Source of the DNA: a virus
Virus record (IMG/VR): IMGVR_UViG_3300033153_004074
Span: 1 to 42,148 of that record
Strand: one strand, 5' to 3'
DNA: 42,148 nucleotides
Under the pieces are notes generated by a model. It was not told the DNA's origin and did no database searches. It was given only the letters and a program-made list of their open reading frames with translations. How positions within the stretch are numbered: position 1 is the stretch's first letter; each line of letters begins with the position of its first letter. This document shows positions 15,722-23,249 of this stretch, piece after piece. The position numbers and the translations under genes were made by a program.

Positions 15722-17983
15722 ATGCCAACAAAAATACAACAAGATAGATGGGCTAAAGCAGTGGCCGCTTCAAAAAAAACAACACCAGAACCACCACCTC
15801 CAATACAATCAACAAGAACAGAAGAGCAAAAAGCTAGATGGGAGACGGCAGTAAAAGCTTCAGAGCCAGAATTTTTAAAGCCTGATTTTCCAAAACAGCC
15901 TGCCTCTGCAACACCTGCAACACCTGCAGAACCAGCTACACCCGAACAACCTGCCGAAGTTCCTACTACACCAGAAGGAGAAGCTTTGGAGCATGTTGTT
16001 AATGAAGAAGCACTACAAGAGAAGCGAGATGAATTAGCTAAATTGGGTATACCCAAAGATGAATGGGATCAATATATCTTACCTCCAGATGAAAACGGAA
16101 GAATATTTTTTAAACAACCTCTTGCTCCAACTTCTGCACCTGCTTTATCAGCCCAAGGGGGACAACATATTCCCAATGAAGAAGCATTGCAACAAAGAAG
16201 AACGGAATTAGGCAAGCTAGGCATCCAGCCTTCAGAATGGGGCAATTACATCACTAAAGGAGCAGATGGTAAGTTATTCTATAATCCACCTACAGAAGCT
16301 CCTGAAGGCGTTTCTGGGCTTCCTGAAGGCACTGGGGAGGCTACCGAAGAAGGAATTAGTGCGGAACAAGATTATATTAATAGAGTAAATAGTTTATTGG
16401 AGGCACATGGGGTGGGAATCCCTGACCTCAACCAAAGTCCTGTTTCAGCTTTTACAGAAACTTATAATCAACTTTATGAAGATATGGGGCTTGATACTAT
16501 TGCTGACGTAATCAAAGAGCTTACTTCCGAAGTAGAGGCACTAGATAATGAGTTAGCAGAAGAAATCCAGACCGTCAATGATAATCCTTGGACATCAGAA
16601 GCACTTAGAACTAAAAAGATCGCTAGTGCTACTCAAAAAATAAACAGTAAGAAAGATAGTGTAGTTAATAGATTGCAATTACAACAATCTCTTTTTAATG
16701 CTGGTCAAGAAGAAGCTCGGTTTGTTGCAGAAATGGGCGTAACCTTATCACATAGAAATGAAGACTTGCAAAGGGATATAATTTTTAAAGCTATGGAGAA
16801 TGTAGAGAAAGAGAAAGAAGCTCAAAGGGAACTGGCCAGAGTTGATCCAAGTAATTTTAAATCAGTACAGGGTGGATTGTATGATATTAAAAATGATGAA
16901 TGGGTAGTGCCTCCAAAGGGGGCTGGCGGTGGCGGTGCAGGCGGTGGTTTTACTTTCCCAACTGTAACACCGCAAACACCAGCACAAAAAGAAGCATCTT
17001 TCCAAGAGTTCCTAGAACAAAAGAGGCAAGAAGTTAGTCAGCAATTTACACCGCAAGAAATAGAATCAAGACGTTTATTTTCACCAGAAAGGATTGAAGG
17101 ATTAAGACAAGAATTTGAATTTCAACAAACAACAGCAGACGATACTCCAATAACAGCAACTGACATTGATGTTTTAACAGCTCAATTGGGGAAACAGGTT
17201 TATGGCACAAGAATAGCCAATGAAGAAAGTGCAAGAATCGAAAGAATAATACAAGGGACTTTAAAAAGTAATCCTGGTATTACGGTTGGAGATTTAAGAG
17301 AAAGTATAATGCGTGATTTATTTGGTTATGATCCACAACAAAATCAAGGACTTGGTGATAGCTTAATACAATCAGTAATGCAGTCTATACCTTTGGCTGA
17401 CTTTGATATGTTCGGTCTTTCCAGATTATTGAATGCTGATAATACAAAAGGAGCTATAACCAAGGTAGAAAATGCTATTATGGGTATAGCTAAAAATGAA
17501 AACCCCGATGATTTTATAGGAGAATCAACTGTAAGAACAGCTAATACAAGGTCTAATGAAATTATTAATTTGTTGGGTGAAGATAGCCCTGTGGGCGTTG
17601 TTTCTGGTACTATGGAAGAATGGTTAGGAAGATTAAAAGGTAAAGAAGCAACTGAATTAAGAAGTAAAATAATTTCACAAGTAGCAGAAATGAGAAACAG
17701 GTTGTCTGGCACAGCAGTTACTGAAAGCGAGGAAAGATTCTTAGAGCCTTTAATTCCTAAAATATCAGATAGACCAGATAATTTTGTGGCTAAATTAAAT
17801 CAATTAAAAGATATGCCTCTTGTTCAATTAAACGGAATTAGAGAAACTTACGGACTTCCTCAAATAAGCGAAAGTCAATTATTGAATAAAAGTTTAAGAA
17901 CAGGTCTATATGGTGGTCAAGTCCAACAGGGGACACAACTAACAGACGAACAAGCTTATCAAGAATATTTAAAAACACAATAA
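15722..17983 (+). CDS. Large ejection/internal virion-type protein (753 aa)
   Basis: The first about 80 residues are Pro/Ala/Glu/Thr-rich with several A-T-P-A-x runs, probably disordered. Two copies of a 40-residue repeat follow (E-A-L-Q-E-K-R-D-E-L-A-K-L-G-I-P near 100 and E-A-L-Q-Q-R-R-T-E-L-G-K-L-G-I-Q near 155). Then come long helical, Gln/Glu-rich stretches, with a Gly-rich hinge near 402. Length, composition and the place before the lysis genes match proteins packaged in the head and ejected with DNA in short-tailed phages. No enzyme motif was recognised. Confidence 0.68.
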   Translation: MPTKIQQDRWAKAVAASKKTTPEPPPPIQSTRTEEQKARWETAVKASEPEFLKPDFPKQPASATPATPAEPATPEQPAEVPTTPEGEALEHVVNEEALQEKRDELAKLGIPKDEWDQYILPPDENGRIFFKQPLAPTSAPALSAQGGQHIPNEEALQQRRTELGKLGIQPSEWGNYITKGADGKLFYNPPTEAPEGVSGLPEGTGEATEEGISAEQDYINRVNSLLEAHGVGIPDLNQSPVSAFTETYNQLYEDMGLDTIADVIKELTSEVEALDNELAEEIQTVNDNPWTSEALRTKKIASATQKINSKKDSVVNRLQLQQSLFNAGQEEARFVAEMGVTLSHRNEDLQRDIIFKAMENVEKEKEAQRELARVDPSNFKSVQGGLYDIKNDEWVVPPKGAGGGGAGGGFTFPTVTPQTPAQKEASFQEFLEQKRQEVSQQFTPQEIESRRLFSPERIEGLRQEFEFQQTTADDTPITATDIDVLTAQLGKQVYGTRIANEESARIERIIQGTLKSNPGITVGDLRESIMRDLFGYDPQQNQGLGDSLIQSVMQSIPLADFDMFGLSRLLNADNTKGAITKVENAIMGIAKNENPDDFIGESTVRTANTRSNEIINLLGEDSPVGVVSGTMEEWLGRLKGKEATELRSKIISQVAEMRNRLSGTAVTESEERFLEPLIPKISDRPDNFVAKLNQLKDMPLVQLNGIRETYGLPQISESQLLNKSLRTGLYGGQVQQGTQLTDEQAYQEYLKTQ

Positions 17984-17984
17984 T

Positions 17985-19733
17985 ATGCCATTATCATTTG
18001 AACAATTTAAAGAGTTAAGATCAAAAGGTTTAACCGTTGACCAAATAAGTAAATTTGAAACTGGTGAGAAACCCACACAACAGCCCAAGAAGAGCTTTCA
18101 AGTTCCTGGTGTTAGTCAGGCAACACGTGGTTTTGCTAATCTTAATATAGGACTTTTAAAAGGTGTGGGTTCTACTTTAAGAGGTGCTTCTAGTTTAGGG
18201 GAAAGAGGGATTAAAAGTGTCGGCAGGCTAGTTACCCCCAAAAGATTTGAAGAAAAATTAGGATTTGTTAAAGAAAAAACTACTTCTGCCGAAAGATTAA
18301 TACCAGAAGAAGTTATAAAACCAAGAGGAGCTTCTCAGAAAATAGGATTTGGGATTGAACAAGTAGGAGAATTTTTTATTCCAGGCTCTATGTCATTAAA
18401 GGCAGGAAAGGTTGCAGGAGCAATCACAAAGGGTGGTAAACTCGCAAAAGGTGCTACTAAACTAGGTGCTATAGGAGCAACAGAGGCAGTATTAGGCACA
18501 GGACAATCAGCTTTGCAAAGAGGTAAATTAGGAAAAGAAGAATTGGGTGTAGGAGCTATTTCTTTAGTTGCCCCAACTGCCTTAGCAGGTGCGGGGAAAA
18601 TAGCGAAAGCTATTATGCCGAAACCTGTTAAAGATGTTATAAGACAAGCCGTGGATAAAGCTATAAGACCTTCTGTCAAATCATTTAGAAAAATGGGTTT
18701 TTATGATAAGGCAGAGGAGGCTTTTGATGTAATGAGGCAGAACAAGGTAGTCTTTGAGGGTGAAGAAGTTGTCAGAAACCCAGGGAATATAACAGAAATG
18801 ATTGAAACAATGAAAGAATCTAAGATAAATGTTTATAATGCTTATGATACTATTTCAAGACGTGCAGGAGAGGCTGGCGCAAAGTTCAGTCCAAAATCAA
18901 TAATGGCTGATTTATCTAACTGGATAAAGAAAAAAGGTTTTTCTAGTGAAATAAAGATTTATGCTAAAAATAGATTGAGAGGTCTAGCAAATTTAGATGG
19001 TGCAACACCAGGACAAGTTCAAGACAGGATAGAAGAATTAAATGCAACTTTTAATCCTTTGAGTATTACTATGGAATCAAAAATAGATGGCTCTATATCT
19101 AGAAAGTTAAGAGAAAGCTTAGATAATTTGATACTTAAAACTGGAGGTCAAGAATATCAAGGTTTTAGGAATCAGTATTCAGCTTTAAAAACAATAGAAG
19201 ATGACCTGATGAAACGTGGAGCATCGGAAGCAAGAAAATCACAAATAGGATTATCGGGATATACTGATATATTTACTGGAGCAGATTTATTGGGTGGTTT
19301 AATGACAAGTAATCCTGCTTTATTAGCTAGGGGTGTCGCAGGTAGAGGAATAAAAGAATTTCAAAAATGGTTGACTAATCCTAACAGATTAATACAAAAA
19401 GCTTTTGATGCTTTAGAAAAATCACCTTTACCTATATCACCATTTAGAACTTCAAGACAACCATTATTGCCTAAGGGAAAAAGTCTTACTAAGGAAATTA
19501 AAACACCTATTCATTTACCGAAAGAAACTTTAAGCACAATAGAAGCCAGAGAAATACAGGAATTAATGAGGCAGGGTAAAAAGAAAGAATTATTAGAAAG
19601 ATTAAAAGGCTTGACTAAAGAAGAAATACAAAAACTCTTACCAGAAGGGACTGGCATAACTGGAGCGCCCATACCAACAAGAGCACCTGCGAGTAGTTTT
19701 CCTATAAAAGAGATAGATAAAACTAGAAGATAA
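17985..19733 (+). CDS. Second ejection-type protein with amphipathic core (582 aa)
   Basis: It starts 1 nt after the preceding stop. The N-terminus (S-F-E-Q-F-K-E-L-R-S-K-G-L-T) resembles short helical motifs common in phage internal proteins. Residues about 40-210 are unusually rich in Gly, Ala and Lys with amphipathic, potentially membrane-inserting helices (G-A-I-T-K-G-G-K-L-A-K-G-A-T-K-L-G-A). The rest is helical and ends in a Pro/Thr-rich basic tail. A role in making a channel for DNA during entry is inferred from composition and order. Confidence 0.65.
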   Translation: MPLSFEQFKELRSKGLTVDQISKFETGEKPTQQPKKSFQVPGVSQATRGFANLNIGLLKGVGSTLRGASSLGERGIKSVGRLVTPKRFEEKLGFVKEKTTSAERLIPEEVIKPRGASQKIGFGIEQVGEFFIPGSMSLKAGKVAGAITKGGKLAKGATKLGAIGATEAVLGTGQSALQRGKLGKEELGVGAISLVAPTALAGAGKIAKAIMPKPVKDVIRQAVDKAIRPSVKSFRKMGFYDKAEEAFDVMRQNKVVFEGEEVVRNPGNITEMIETMKESKINVYNAYDTISRRAGEAGAKFSPKSIMADLSNWIKKKGFSSEIKIYAKNRLRGLANLDGATPGQVQDRIEELNATFNPLSITMESKIDGSISRKLRESLDNLILKTGGQEYQGFRNQYSALKTIEDDLMKRGASEARKSQIGLSGYTDIFTGADLLGGLMTSNPALLARGVAGRGIKEFQKWLTNPNRLIQKAFDALEKSPLPISPFRTSRQPLLPKGKSLTKEIKTPIHLPKETLSTIEAREIQELMRQGKKKELLERLKGLTKEEIQKLLPEGTGITGAPIPTRAPASSFPIKEIDKTRR

Positions 19734-19744
19734 AAATTTTAATT

Positions 19745-19852
19745 ATGCACAAATTATTAGGAATATTAATTTTAATAGTATTGGTGATAATATTTCCTCC
19801 AATACTTATACTGTATGCGTTTATAATAGCGTGGTTATTATTGGATAGTTAA
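19745..19852 (+). CDS. Single-span membrane peptide (35 aa)
   Basis: After M-H-K the peptide is one hydrophobic helix (L-L-G-I-L-I-L-I-V-L-V-I-I-F then L-I-L-Y-A-F-I-I) ending in D-S. It has the usual leader and lies 11 nt after the ejection gene and just before the holin-like gene and lysin. It may be a small holin, antiholin or spanin-like component. Confidence 0.6.
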   Translation: MHKLLGILILIVLVIIFPPILILYAFIIAWLLLDS

Positions 19853-19877
19853 AATTTATATTTAATGGAATAATAAT

Positions 19878-20147
19878 ATGGATAAAAAAGAAACAGACCC
19901 ATACCTAAGCAAAAAAACTTTCTGGACAGTAATGCCTCTCCTTATAACCTGTTTATGTACATTAATAGGAGCTACATTTTTTATTAATTATAATAGGGAT
20001 GTAATCTTGTCTGCTCAATATGATTCTTATAGGACTGAAATGATGGATAGAATCATAGCTATTCATAACAGGATAAATGATGTCAATGTTAAATTTGAAA
20101 GAATTTTAGGTATAACAAGTAGTATAAATGAAAAATTAGATAAGTAA
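19878..20147 (+). CDS. Holin-like protein with one span and coiled coil (89 aa)
   Basis: A charged N-terminus (D-K-K-E-T-D) is followed by one membrane segment (about 14-35), then a helical, coiled-coil-like tail with I-H-N-R-I-N-D-V-N-V-K-F. It ends 1 nt before the lysin start. A lysis-timing or lysin-export role fits the layout, but single-span proteins beside lysins can also be regulators. Confidence 0.65.
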   Translation: MDKKETDPYLSKKTFWTVMPLLITCLCTLIGATFFINYNRDVILSAQYDSYRTEMMDRIIAIHNRINDVNVKFERILGITSSINEKLDK

Positions 20148-20148
20148 T

Positions 20149-20751
20149 ATGCTTAAAGCAAGTAATCCAATTTATGAAGTTCAACACATAACAGTTCCTT
20201 TTGGTGTCTGGTATAAATGGGGCAAACACAAAGGGCTTGATTTGAGAACTAAGTGTGATGAATACCCACAGGGCATAGGTACACCATACCACGCCATAGC
20301 AGACGGAGAATGGCTTGAGGTGGGTAAAAGCAAGGCTTTAGGTGTATATGTCAGATTAAAGCATAGATACGCAGGGAGGGAGTATATAAGCGTCTATGGC
20401 CATTGTGAGGCAAGCACCTACAAGAAAGGATGGAGAGAAGTAAGGAGAGGTGATGTGATCGGATATTCTGGAAGAACAGGAATAATGACAGCTCCACACT
20501 TACATTTAGAGTTATACGAGAATGGTAAATTGATTGATCCCATGAAAGCTATTAAGGCTTATCAGGATTTTATAGAAAGAGTAGAAGATTGTAGATTTAT
20601 AGATGTTGATAATAACGGTGAATTTTGGTTAATAGATGGAGGCAAGAGGTATCATGCTAAAGACGGTGATGATTGTTTGAGATTAATGAGGCAATTAAGT
20701 CAAGGTATTAATTCAGAAGATTTAAGTATAATTCCTATAGGGGAACTTTAA
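20149..20751 (+). CDS. M23 (LytM-like) peptidoglycan endopeptidase, endolysin
   Basis: The 200-aa product has the complete zinc-site pattern of M23 metallopeptidases: H-x3-D in H-K-G-L-D (about 27-31), Y-G-H near 83 and H-L-H-L-E-L near 116-121, with a G-D-V-I-G-Y-S-G-R-T-G before the H-x-H. These enzymes cut peptide cross-bridges of peptidoglycan. A C-terminal extension of about 65 residues (F-W-L-I-D-G-G-K-R-Y-H) may bind the cell wall. It has no signal peptide, so release would need the holin-like partner. It is the last gene of the virion/lysis block. Confidence 0.92.
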   Translation: MLKASNPIYEVQHITVPFGVWYKWGKHKGLDLRTKCDEYPQGIGTPYHAIADGEWLEVGKSKALGVYVRLKHRYAGREYISVYGHCEASTYKKGWREVRRGDVIGYSGRTGIMTAPHLHLELYENGKLIDPMKAIKAYQDFIERVEDCRFIDVDNNGEFWLIDGGKRYHAKDGDDCLRLMRQLSQGINSEDLSIIPIGEL

Positions 20752-20754
20752 CAC

Positions 20755-20783
20755 TTGACAAAATAAGATATATAATATATACT
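20755..20783 (+). promoter_or_regulatory. Sigma70-type promoter of the RNA array
   Basis: The -35 box is TTGACA (20755-20760), the -10 box TATACT (20778-20783), with a 17-bp spacer. It lies just after the lysin stop codon and before more than 650 nt without a credible gene, so it should drive the structured RNAs. Confidence 0.88.
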
Positions 20784-20812
20784 AAAAGAGAATAGTTTAT
20801 AATAATTAAAAA

Positions 20813-20915
20813 CCCAACGGTACACTAAAGATTTTTTGAACTATACTGTTTCTGCGGGAACAGTGTTCCCCCAATTACCGTTGGGTGAGACAGTATAGTT
20901 TAGAGAATCTTTTTT
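20813..20915 (+). ncRNA. Promoter-driven RNA: long hairpin plus loop-to-5'-end pairing
   Basis: A 26-pair helix (20827-20852 with 20887-20912, a few G-U) is followed by a T-run. Its loop holds a GGGAAC/GTTCCC hairpin (20856-20870) and TACCGTTGGG (20876-20885), which is perfectly complementary to CCCAACGGTA (20813-20822) just 5' of the long helix. The two helices interleave, so they form a knot after partial opening or are alternative states. The RNA at 23121 has the same plan. Confidence 0.72.
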
Positions 20916-21034
20916 GTTTATTAATGGCGAGGGAAGTGCAACGGCGAAGTTAGCACTGAAAAATTAACTATGAATAAGCATTAAAGGCATGCTGTTAATT
21001 TAGGAGGCCTGTACCCTCTTCGCCATTAGTAAAT
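20916..21034 (+). ncRNA. Structured RNA module 1 (shared closing helix)
   Basis: The closing helix pairs 20916-20929 (begins GTTTATTAATGG) with 21021-21034 (ends CCATTAGTAAAT) in 14 continuous pairs. It continues past a 3-nt bulge with AGGG/CCCT. Inside are AGTGC/GCACT (loop contains GGCGAAG), a longer hairpin AATTAAC...GTTAATT and an alternative GAGG-CCTGTAC-CCTC hairpin. No reading frame. The GUUUAUU/AGYAAAU part recurs in modules 2-4. Confidence 0.72.
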
Positions 21035-21068
21035 AATAAATTTATAAATATCTTTGAGAATCTTTTTT

Positions 21069-21219
21069 GTTTATTATATGCTGGAGAAAACAAGAATAAG
21101 TTGATTACTTTTTCAAGTGCGAATGTCCTCTAATTGGTAAGAGAAATGTGAAAGCTTAATCAGTGAGTAGTAAAAAATATTGGTTCAAGTCCAATCTTTG
21201 CCTCCAGCATAAAGTAAAT
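21069..21219 (+). ncRNA. Structured RNA module 2 with tRNA-like D and T arms
   Basis: The closing helix is 21069-21086/21202-21219 (TATGCTGGAG/CTCCAGCATA plus the shared GTTTATT/AGTAAAT, one A-A mismatch). The interior holds a D-arm-like hairpin CTCT-AATTGGTA-AGAG and a perfect T-arm-like hairpin ATTGG-TTCAAGT-CCAAT, followed by CTTTGCC-T-CCA. The region between the arms is about 35 nt and does not fold as an anticodon arm. It could be a decayed tRNA or a tRNA mimic. Confidence 0.7.
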
Positions 21220-21223
21220 AATT

Positions 21224-21449
21224 GTTTATTAAAAGCTAGAGTGGCGGAATAGGTAGGCGCCAGAGGCATAACTAATCACAAGTGCATTTGATGTTGTGCC
21301 GTTATCTAAAGAATGCACATGCAAGGTGACTATACGAGTACGACTAAGACCTGCCTCAATGTCCCAAGACAGAGAGTAGGGCAATCTATTAAGTTAGACC
21401 GATCTTGGGCTACGTCTCGGCAAATCCTTGCCTCTAGCTTTTAGCAAAT
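21224..21449 (+). ncRNA. Structured RNA module 3 with tRNA-Leu-like 5' part
   Basis: The closing helix is 21224-21241/21432-21449 (AAAAGCTAGAG/CTCTAGCTTTT plus the shared GTTTATT/AGCAAAT with one A-C mismatch). Right after it comes GTGGCGGAATAGGTAGGCGC, very close to the D-arm region of tRNA-Leu. The large remainder contains CCCAAGA/TCTTGGG and a final hairpin GGCAA-ATCC-TTGCC where a T-arm would be expected. It ends 18 nt before the next small gene. Confidence 0.7.
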
Positions 21450-21467
21450 AATAAATTTATAAATAAT

Positions 21468-21563
21468 ATGTTTTATCCTTGGATTACAACAATAGAAACA
21501 ACAGATAACACTGATGATATACCAGTATTAGCTTGGGATGAAACAGAAACCCAGCCAAAATAA
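21468..21563 (+). CDS. Small acidic protein (31 aa)
   Basis: Opens after the leader AAATTTATAAATAATATG that follows module 3. The product is acidic and Thr-rich (T-T-I-E-T-T-D-N-T-D-D-I-P-V-L). Its stop lies inside a 31-nt leader that recurs at 22692. Function unknown; short but well placed. Confidence 0.5.
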   Translation: MFYPWITTIETTDNTDDIPVLAWDETETQPK

Positions 21564-21588
21564 GGTCTTTACTAATTAAGTAAATATG
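21558..21588 (+). repeat. Repeated 31-nt translation leader, copy 1
   Basis: The segment containing AAGGTCTTTACTAATTAAG and ending in the start codon of the gene at 21586 is identical to 22692-22722. In both copies it contains the TAA stop of the frame before. No Shine-Dalgarno is present. Confidence 0.8.
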
Positions 21589-21888
21589 AAAATAATAAAA
21601 TGGAGCAAACATCCTGAAAAACAATTAAAATTCGGGACTAAACTAATAAATAAAAATGTTGATATTGATGACGAAGAAGATATTTACTTAACTATAGTTT
21701 TAGCTGTCTTGGAAGCAAAAGATCACAACTCTTGGGACAAAAGACTGCATGGAGACAAAGAAACGCCCACACTAGACGATTATAGAGTTATAGTGTCTTA
21801 TTGTAACCATGCACATCAAGATTCAAAAAGCTTAAAAGAAATAGTTAATAATTATAATATATTAGAATATGAAAAAACAAATACATAA
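21586..21888 (+). CDS. Hypothetical protein (100 aa), phage replication-region type
   Basis: An acidic central part (V-D-I-D-D-E-E-D-I-Y) is followed by a helical region and K-R-L-H-G-D-K-E-T-P-T-L-D-D-Y. Family not recognised. It is preceded by the repeated 31-nt leader, and its stop lies near the next start. Codon use is very AT-rich, like the rest of this region. Confidence 0.65.
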   Translation: MKIIKWSKHPEKQLKFGTKLINKNVDIDDEEDIYLTIVLAVLEAKDHNSWDKRLHGDKETPTLDDYRVIVSYCNHAHQDSKSLKEIVNNYNILEYEKTNT

Positions 21889-21892
21889 TATT

Positions 21893-22318
21893 ATGTTCAA
21901 AAAAGAAGATAATAAAAAAGTCAAAGAGCTTTTTAAAAAACTTAAATCAATTTCTTGCAACTACAAAGATAATGACTGCCCAAAAGCTGACTTCTATTTA
22001 CATGATATTATAAAATTGATACTTGAAGAAATAAAGATGAATATTCCAAAATTAATCAACAATGAAGAATTATATAAAATAGTGATAACTGAAAATTTAC
22101 CTGAGAACAAATGGACTATAGAATATAATTCTTTTAATAGTAAAGAAGCAGTTGAAATACCAGAAAAACTAGCTAAAGCAATTCTTAATATAAAAAAAGA
22201 AAACAAAGAAAGTTTAATAAAAGAATTTTATAAATTAGCTAGTAGAAGTTGGAATCCTGACAATATTAATGAATTAGATAAATTGTTTAAATTACAATAT
22301 AAAAATATCAAGTTCTAA
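21893..22318 (+). CDS. Hypothetical helical protein (141 aa)
   Basis: Two starts are possible: ATG 21869, overlapping the previous gene by 20 nt, or ATG 21893, four bases after its stop with the leader taatattATG used elsewhere here; I chose the latter. The product is Lys/Glu/Asn-rich and helical, with two Cys near residues 18 and 24 (S-C-N-Y-K-D-N-D-C-P). The end resembles a small helical bundle. No family recognised. Confidence 0.62.
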   Translation: MFKKEDNKKVKELFKKLKSISCNYKDNDCPKADFYLHDIIKLILEEIKMNIPKLINNEELYKIVITENLPENKWTIEYNSFNSKEAVEIPEKLAKAILNIKKENKESLIKEFYKLASRSWNPDNINELDKLFKLQYKNIKF

Positions 22319-22339
22319 ATAAAGAAAACTAATTAATTT

Positions 22340-22612
22340 ATGATAAATTTAAACAAAAAATTTGATAACGAATTTCCAGATAGTAGAAATTTATTTAGGA
22401 ATGACCCCCATGACAGCAGAAGAAAAGCTGTTAAAAATTTTTATAATAGAGAAATAAAAATATTTTTTAAAAAAATAAATAATATAATAGATAAAAATAT
22501 AGGCAACGAAATAGCCATTAACTACAAAGATAAAAGTAGATTTGGAATATATGTAACTAGAACAGACATCAGTATACTTAAAAAAGAAATAAAAAAATTC
22601 GTCATAGCATAA
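22340..22612 (+). CDS. Hypothetical basic protein (90 aa)
   Basis: A basic, Asn/Lys-rich product with N-D-P-H-D-S-R-R-K-A-V near residue 22, then a probable coiled helix and a beta strand (F-G-I-Y-V-T-R-T-D). The leader is aattaattt-ATG. No known domain is apparent; nucleic-acid binding would fit the charge but is unsupported. Confidence 0.58.
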   Translation: MINLNKKFDNEFPDSRNLFRNDPHDSRRKAVKNFYNREIKIFFKKINNIIDKNIGNEIAINYKDKSRFGIYVTRTDISILKKEIKKFVIA

Positions 22613-22643
22613 TAATTACTTATATTCTTTTGTTTTGTATTAT

Positions 22644-22697
22644 ATGGACAATGTCATTAATTGTTTTTATTATAATAAAACTATGATTATTAAATAA
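22644..22697 (+). CDS. Possible 17-aa peptide
   Basis: A 17-codon frame (N-C-F-Y-Y-N-K-T-M) whose stop falls at the same place in the repeated 31-nt leader as the stop of the gene at 21468. It may be a leader peptide or only part of the duplicated segment. Bases 22613-22643 hold nothing else recognisable. Confidence 0.25.
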   Translation: MDNVINCFYYNKTMIIK

Positions 22698-22722
22698 GGT
22701 CTTTACTAATTAAGTAAATATG
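22692..22722 (+). repeat. Repeated 31-nt translation leader, copy 2
   Basis: Identical to 21558-21588, including the in-frame TAA of the preceding frame and the ATG of the following gene. Confidence 0.8.
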
Positions 22723-22797
22723 TTCAAAGAATTTAATTTTTTTCATCTTGTGGCTGTTTTTATTATCTGTATGACTTTAATGGCTATATTTGCATAA
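22720..22797 (+). CDS. Membrane micropeptide (25 aa)
   Basis: After M-F-K-E-F-N-F-F-H the peptide is a continuous hydrophobic helix (L-V-A-V-F-I-I-C-M-T-L-M-A-I-F-A). Its start codon is the end of the exactly repeated 31-nt leader, which also serves the gene at 21586; this is good evidence that it is translated. Confidence 0.55.
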   Translation: MFKEFNFFHLVAVFIICMTLMAIFA

Positions 22798-22840
22798 TCT
22801 TTTTTATATATAGTGTTTAATTTAAACATTGTATATAAAG

Positions 22841-22927
22841 TTATTTATTAACAGGGTGGGGTCGTGGAAATAATTAGTACTTGAATACCACGTTGGGTCT
22901 TGACGGTCTCCCACTGTTAGCAAATAA
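22841..22927 (+). ncRNA. Structured RNA module 4 (shared closing helix)
   Basis: The closing helix is 22841-22854/22914-22927 (TTATTTATTAACAG with CTGTTAGCAAATAA, one A-C mismatch), then TGGG/CCCA past a 2-nt bulge. Inside is CGTGG/CCACG (22863-22867 with its partner near 22888). Compared with the other modules, the closing G-U pair is replaced by A-U, a compensatory-type change. It lies 16 nt before the start at 22944. A TTG-started frame through the module is rejected. Confidence 0.68.
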
Positions 22928-22943
22928 CAGTAAAATTAAAAAT

Positions 22944-23078
22944 ATGGATACAATAAGAATAATGAATGTAGCAATAGGATCAGAAGTGCATGGATATTGG
23001 GAAACAAAAAAAGACGCAAGAGAATGGATCAATAGCCAAGATAGTCCTAGCAGTTATATGATAATAGAAGAATATTAA
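22944..23078 (+). CDS. Small hypothetical protein (44 aa)
   Basis: It begins at ATG 22944 after module 4. The product reads M-D-T-I-R-I-M-N-V-A-I-G-S-E-V-H-G-Y-W and then K-D-A-R-E-W-I-N-S-Q, a short alpha/beta pattern as in small phage DUF-type proteins. It ends just before a promoter. No function assigned. Confidence 0.58.
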   Translation: MDTIRIMNVAIGSEVHGYWETKKDAREWINSQDSPSSYMIIEEY

Positions 23079-23085
23079 TTAACTC

Positions 23086-23114
23086 TTGACATTAAATTTT
23101 AGATATGCTATTAT
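23086..23114 (+). promoter_or_regulatory. Sigma70-type promoter of second looped RNA
   Basis: -35 TTGACA (23086-23091), 17-bp spacer, -10 TATTAT (23109-23114). The predicted start is near 23121, at the beginning of the folded RNA. Confidence 0.85.
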
Positions 23115-23120
23115 TTAAGT

Positions 23121-23230
23121 ACAACCTAATAACTTGACCGACTACAGAAACCCTATTATTGGGCTTTTGCACAGGCAATGACTTTAGTCGGTCATCTTTG
23201 CAAGAGCAAACGTCCAGTAATAGGTTTTTT
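23121..23230 (+). ncRNA. Promoter-driven RNA: hairpin plus loop-to-5'-end pairing (second copy of plan)
   Basis: A long bipartite helix (23147-23162 with 23214-23228, one bulge, then GCTTTTGC/GCAAGAGC at 23163-23170/23200-23207) is followed by six T and G. Its loop holds TAGTCGGTCA (23185-23194), complementary over 10 nt to TGACCGACTA (23135-23144) just upstream of the helix. The interleaved order, 10-nt arm length and TTTTTTGTTTAT end match the RNA at 20813, while the sequences differ. Confidence 0.74.
23225..23230 (+). terminator. T-run of probable intrinsic terminator
   Basis: TTTTTT follows directly on the 3' arm of the long helix of the RNA at 23121. Termination here would release an RNA of about 110 nt; read-through would extend into the folded leader of the gene at 23450. 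Confidence 0.6.
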
Positions 23231-23249
23231 GTTTATAAGACAAATTTAA

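Noticed and set aside
15703-16056. 117-codon frame on the minus strand
   Set aside because: It is antisense to the Pro/Ala-rich start of the ejection-type gene; repeats such as G-V-A-G-S-A-G mirror that composition. All other minus-strand frames also lie within strong + genes.
21224-21449. Group I intron in tRNA-Leu
   Set aside because: The tRNA-Leu-like 5' part suggested it, but I could not find the P3/P7 core or a matching tRNA T-arm and 3' half, and the element is short for a group I intron.
22881-22943. TTG-started N-terminal extension of the small gene at 22944
   Set aside because: The extension is encoded by the paired arms of RNA module 4, and a good ATG with the usual leader follows at 22944.
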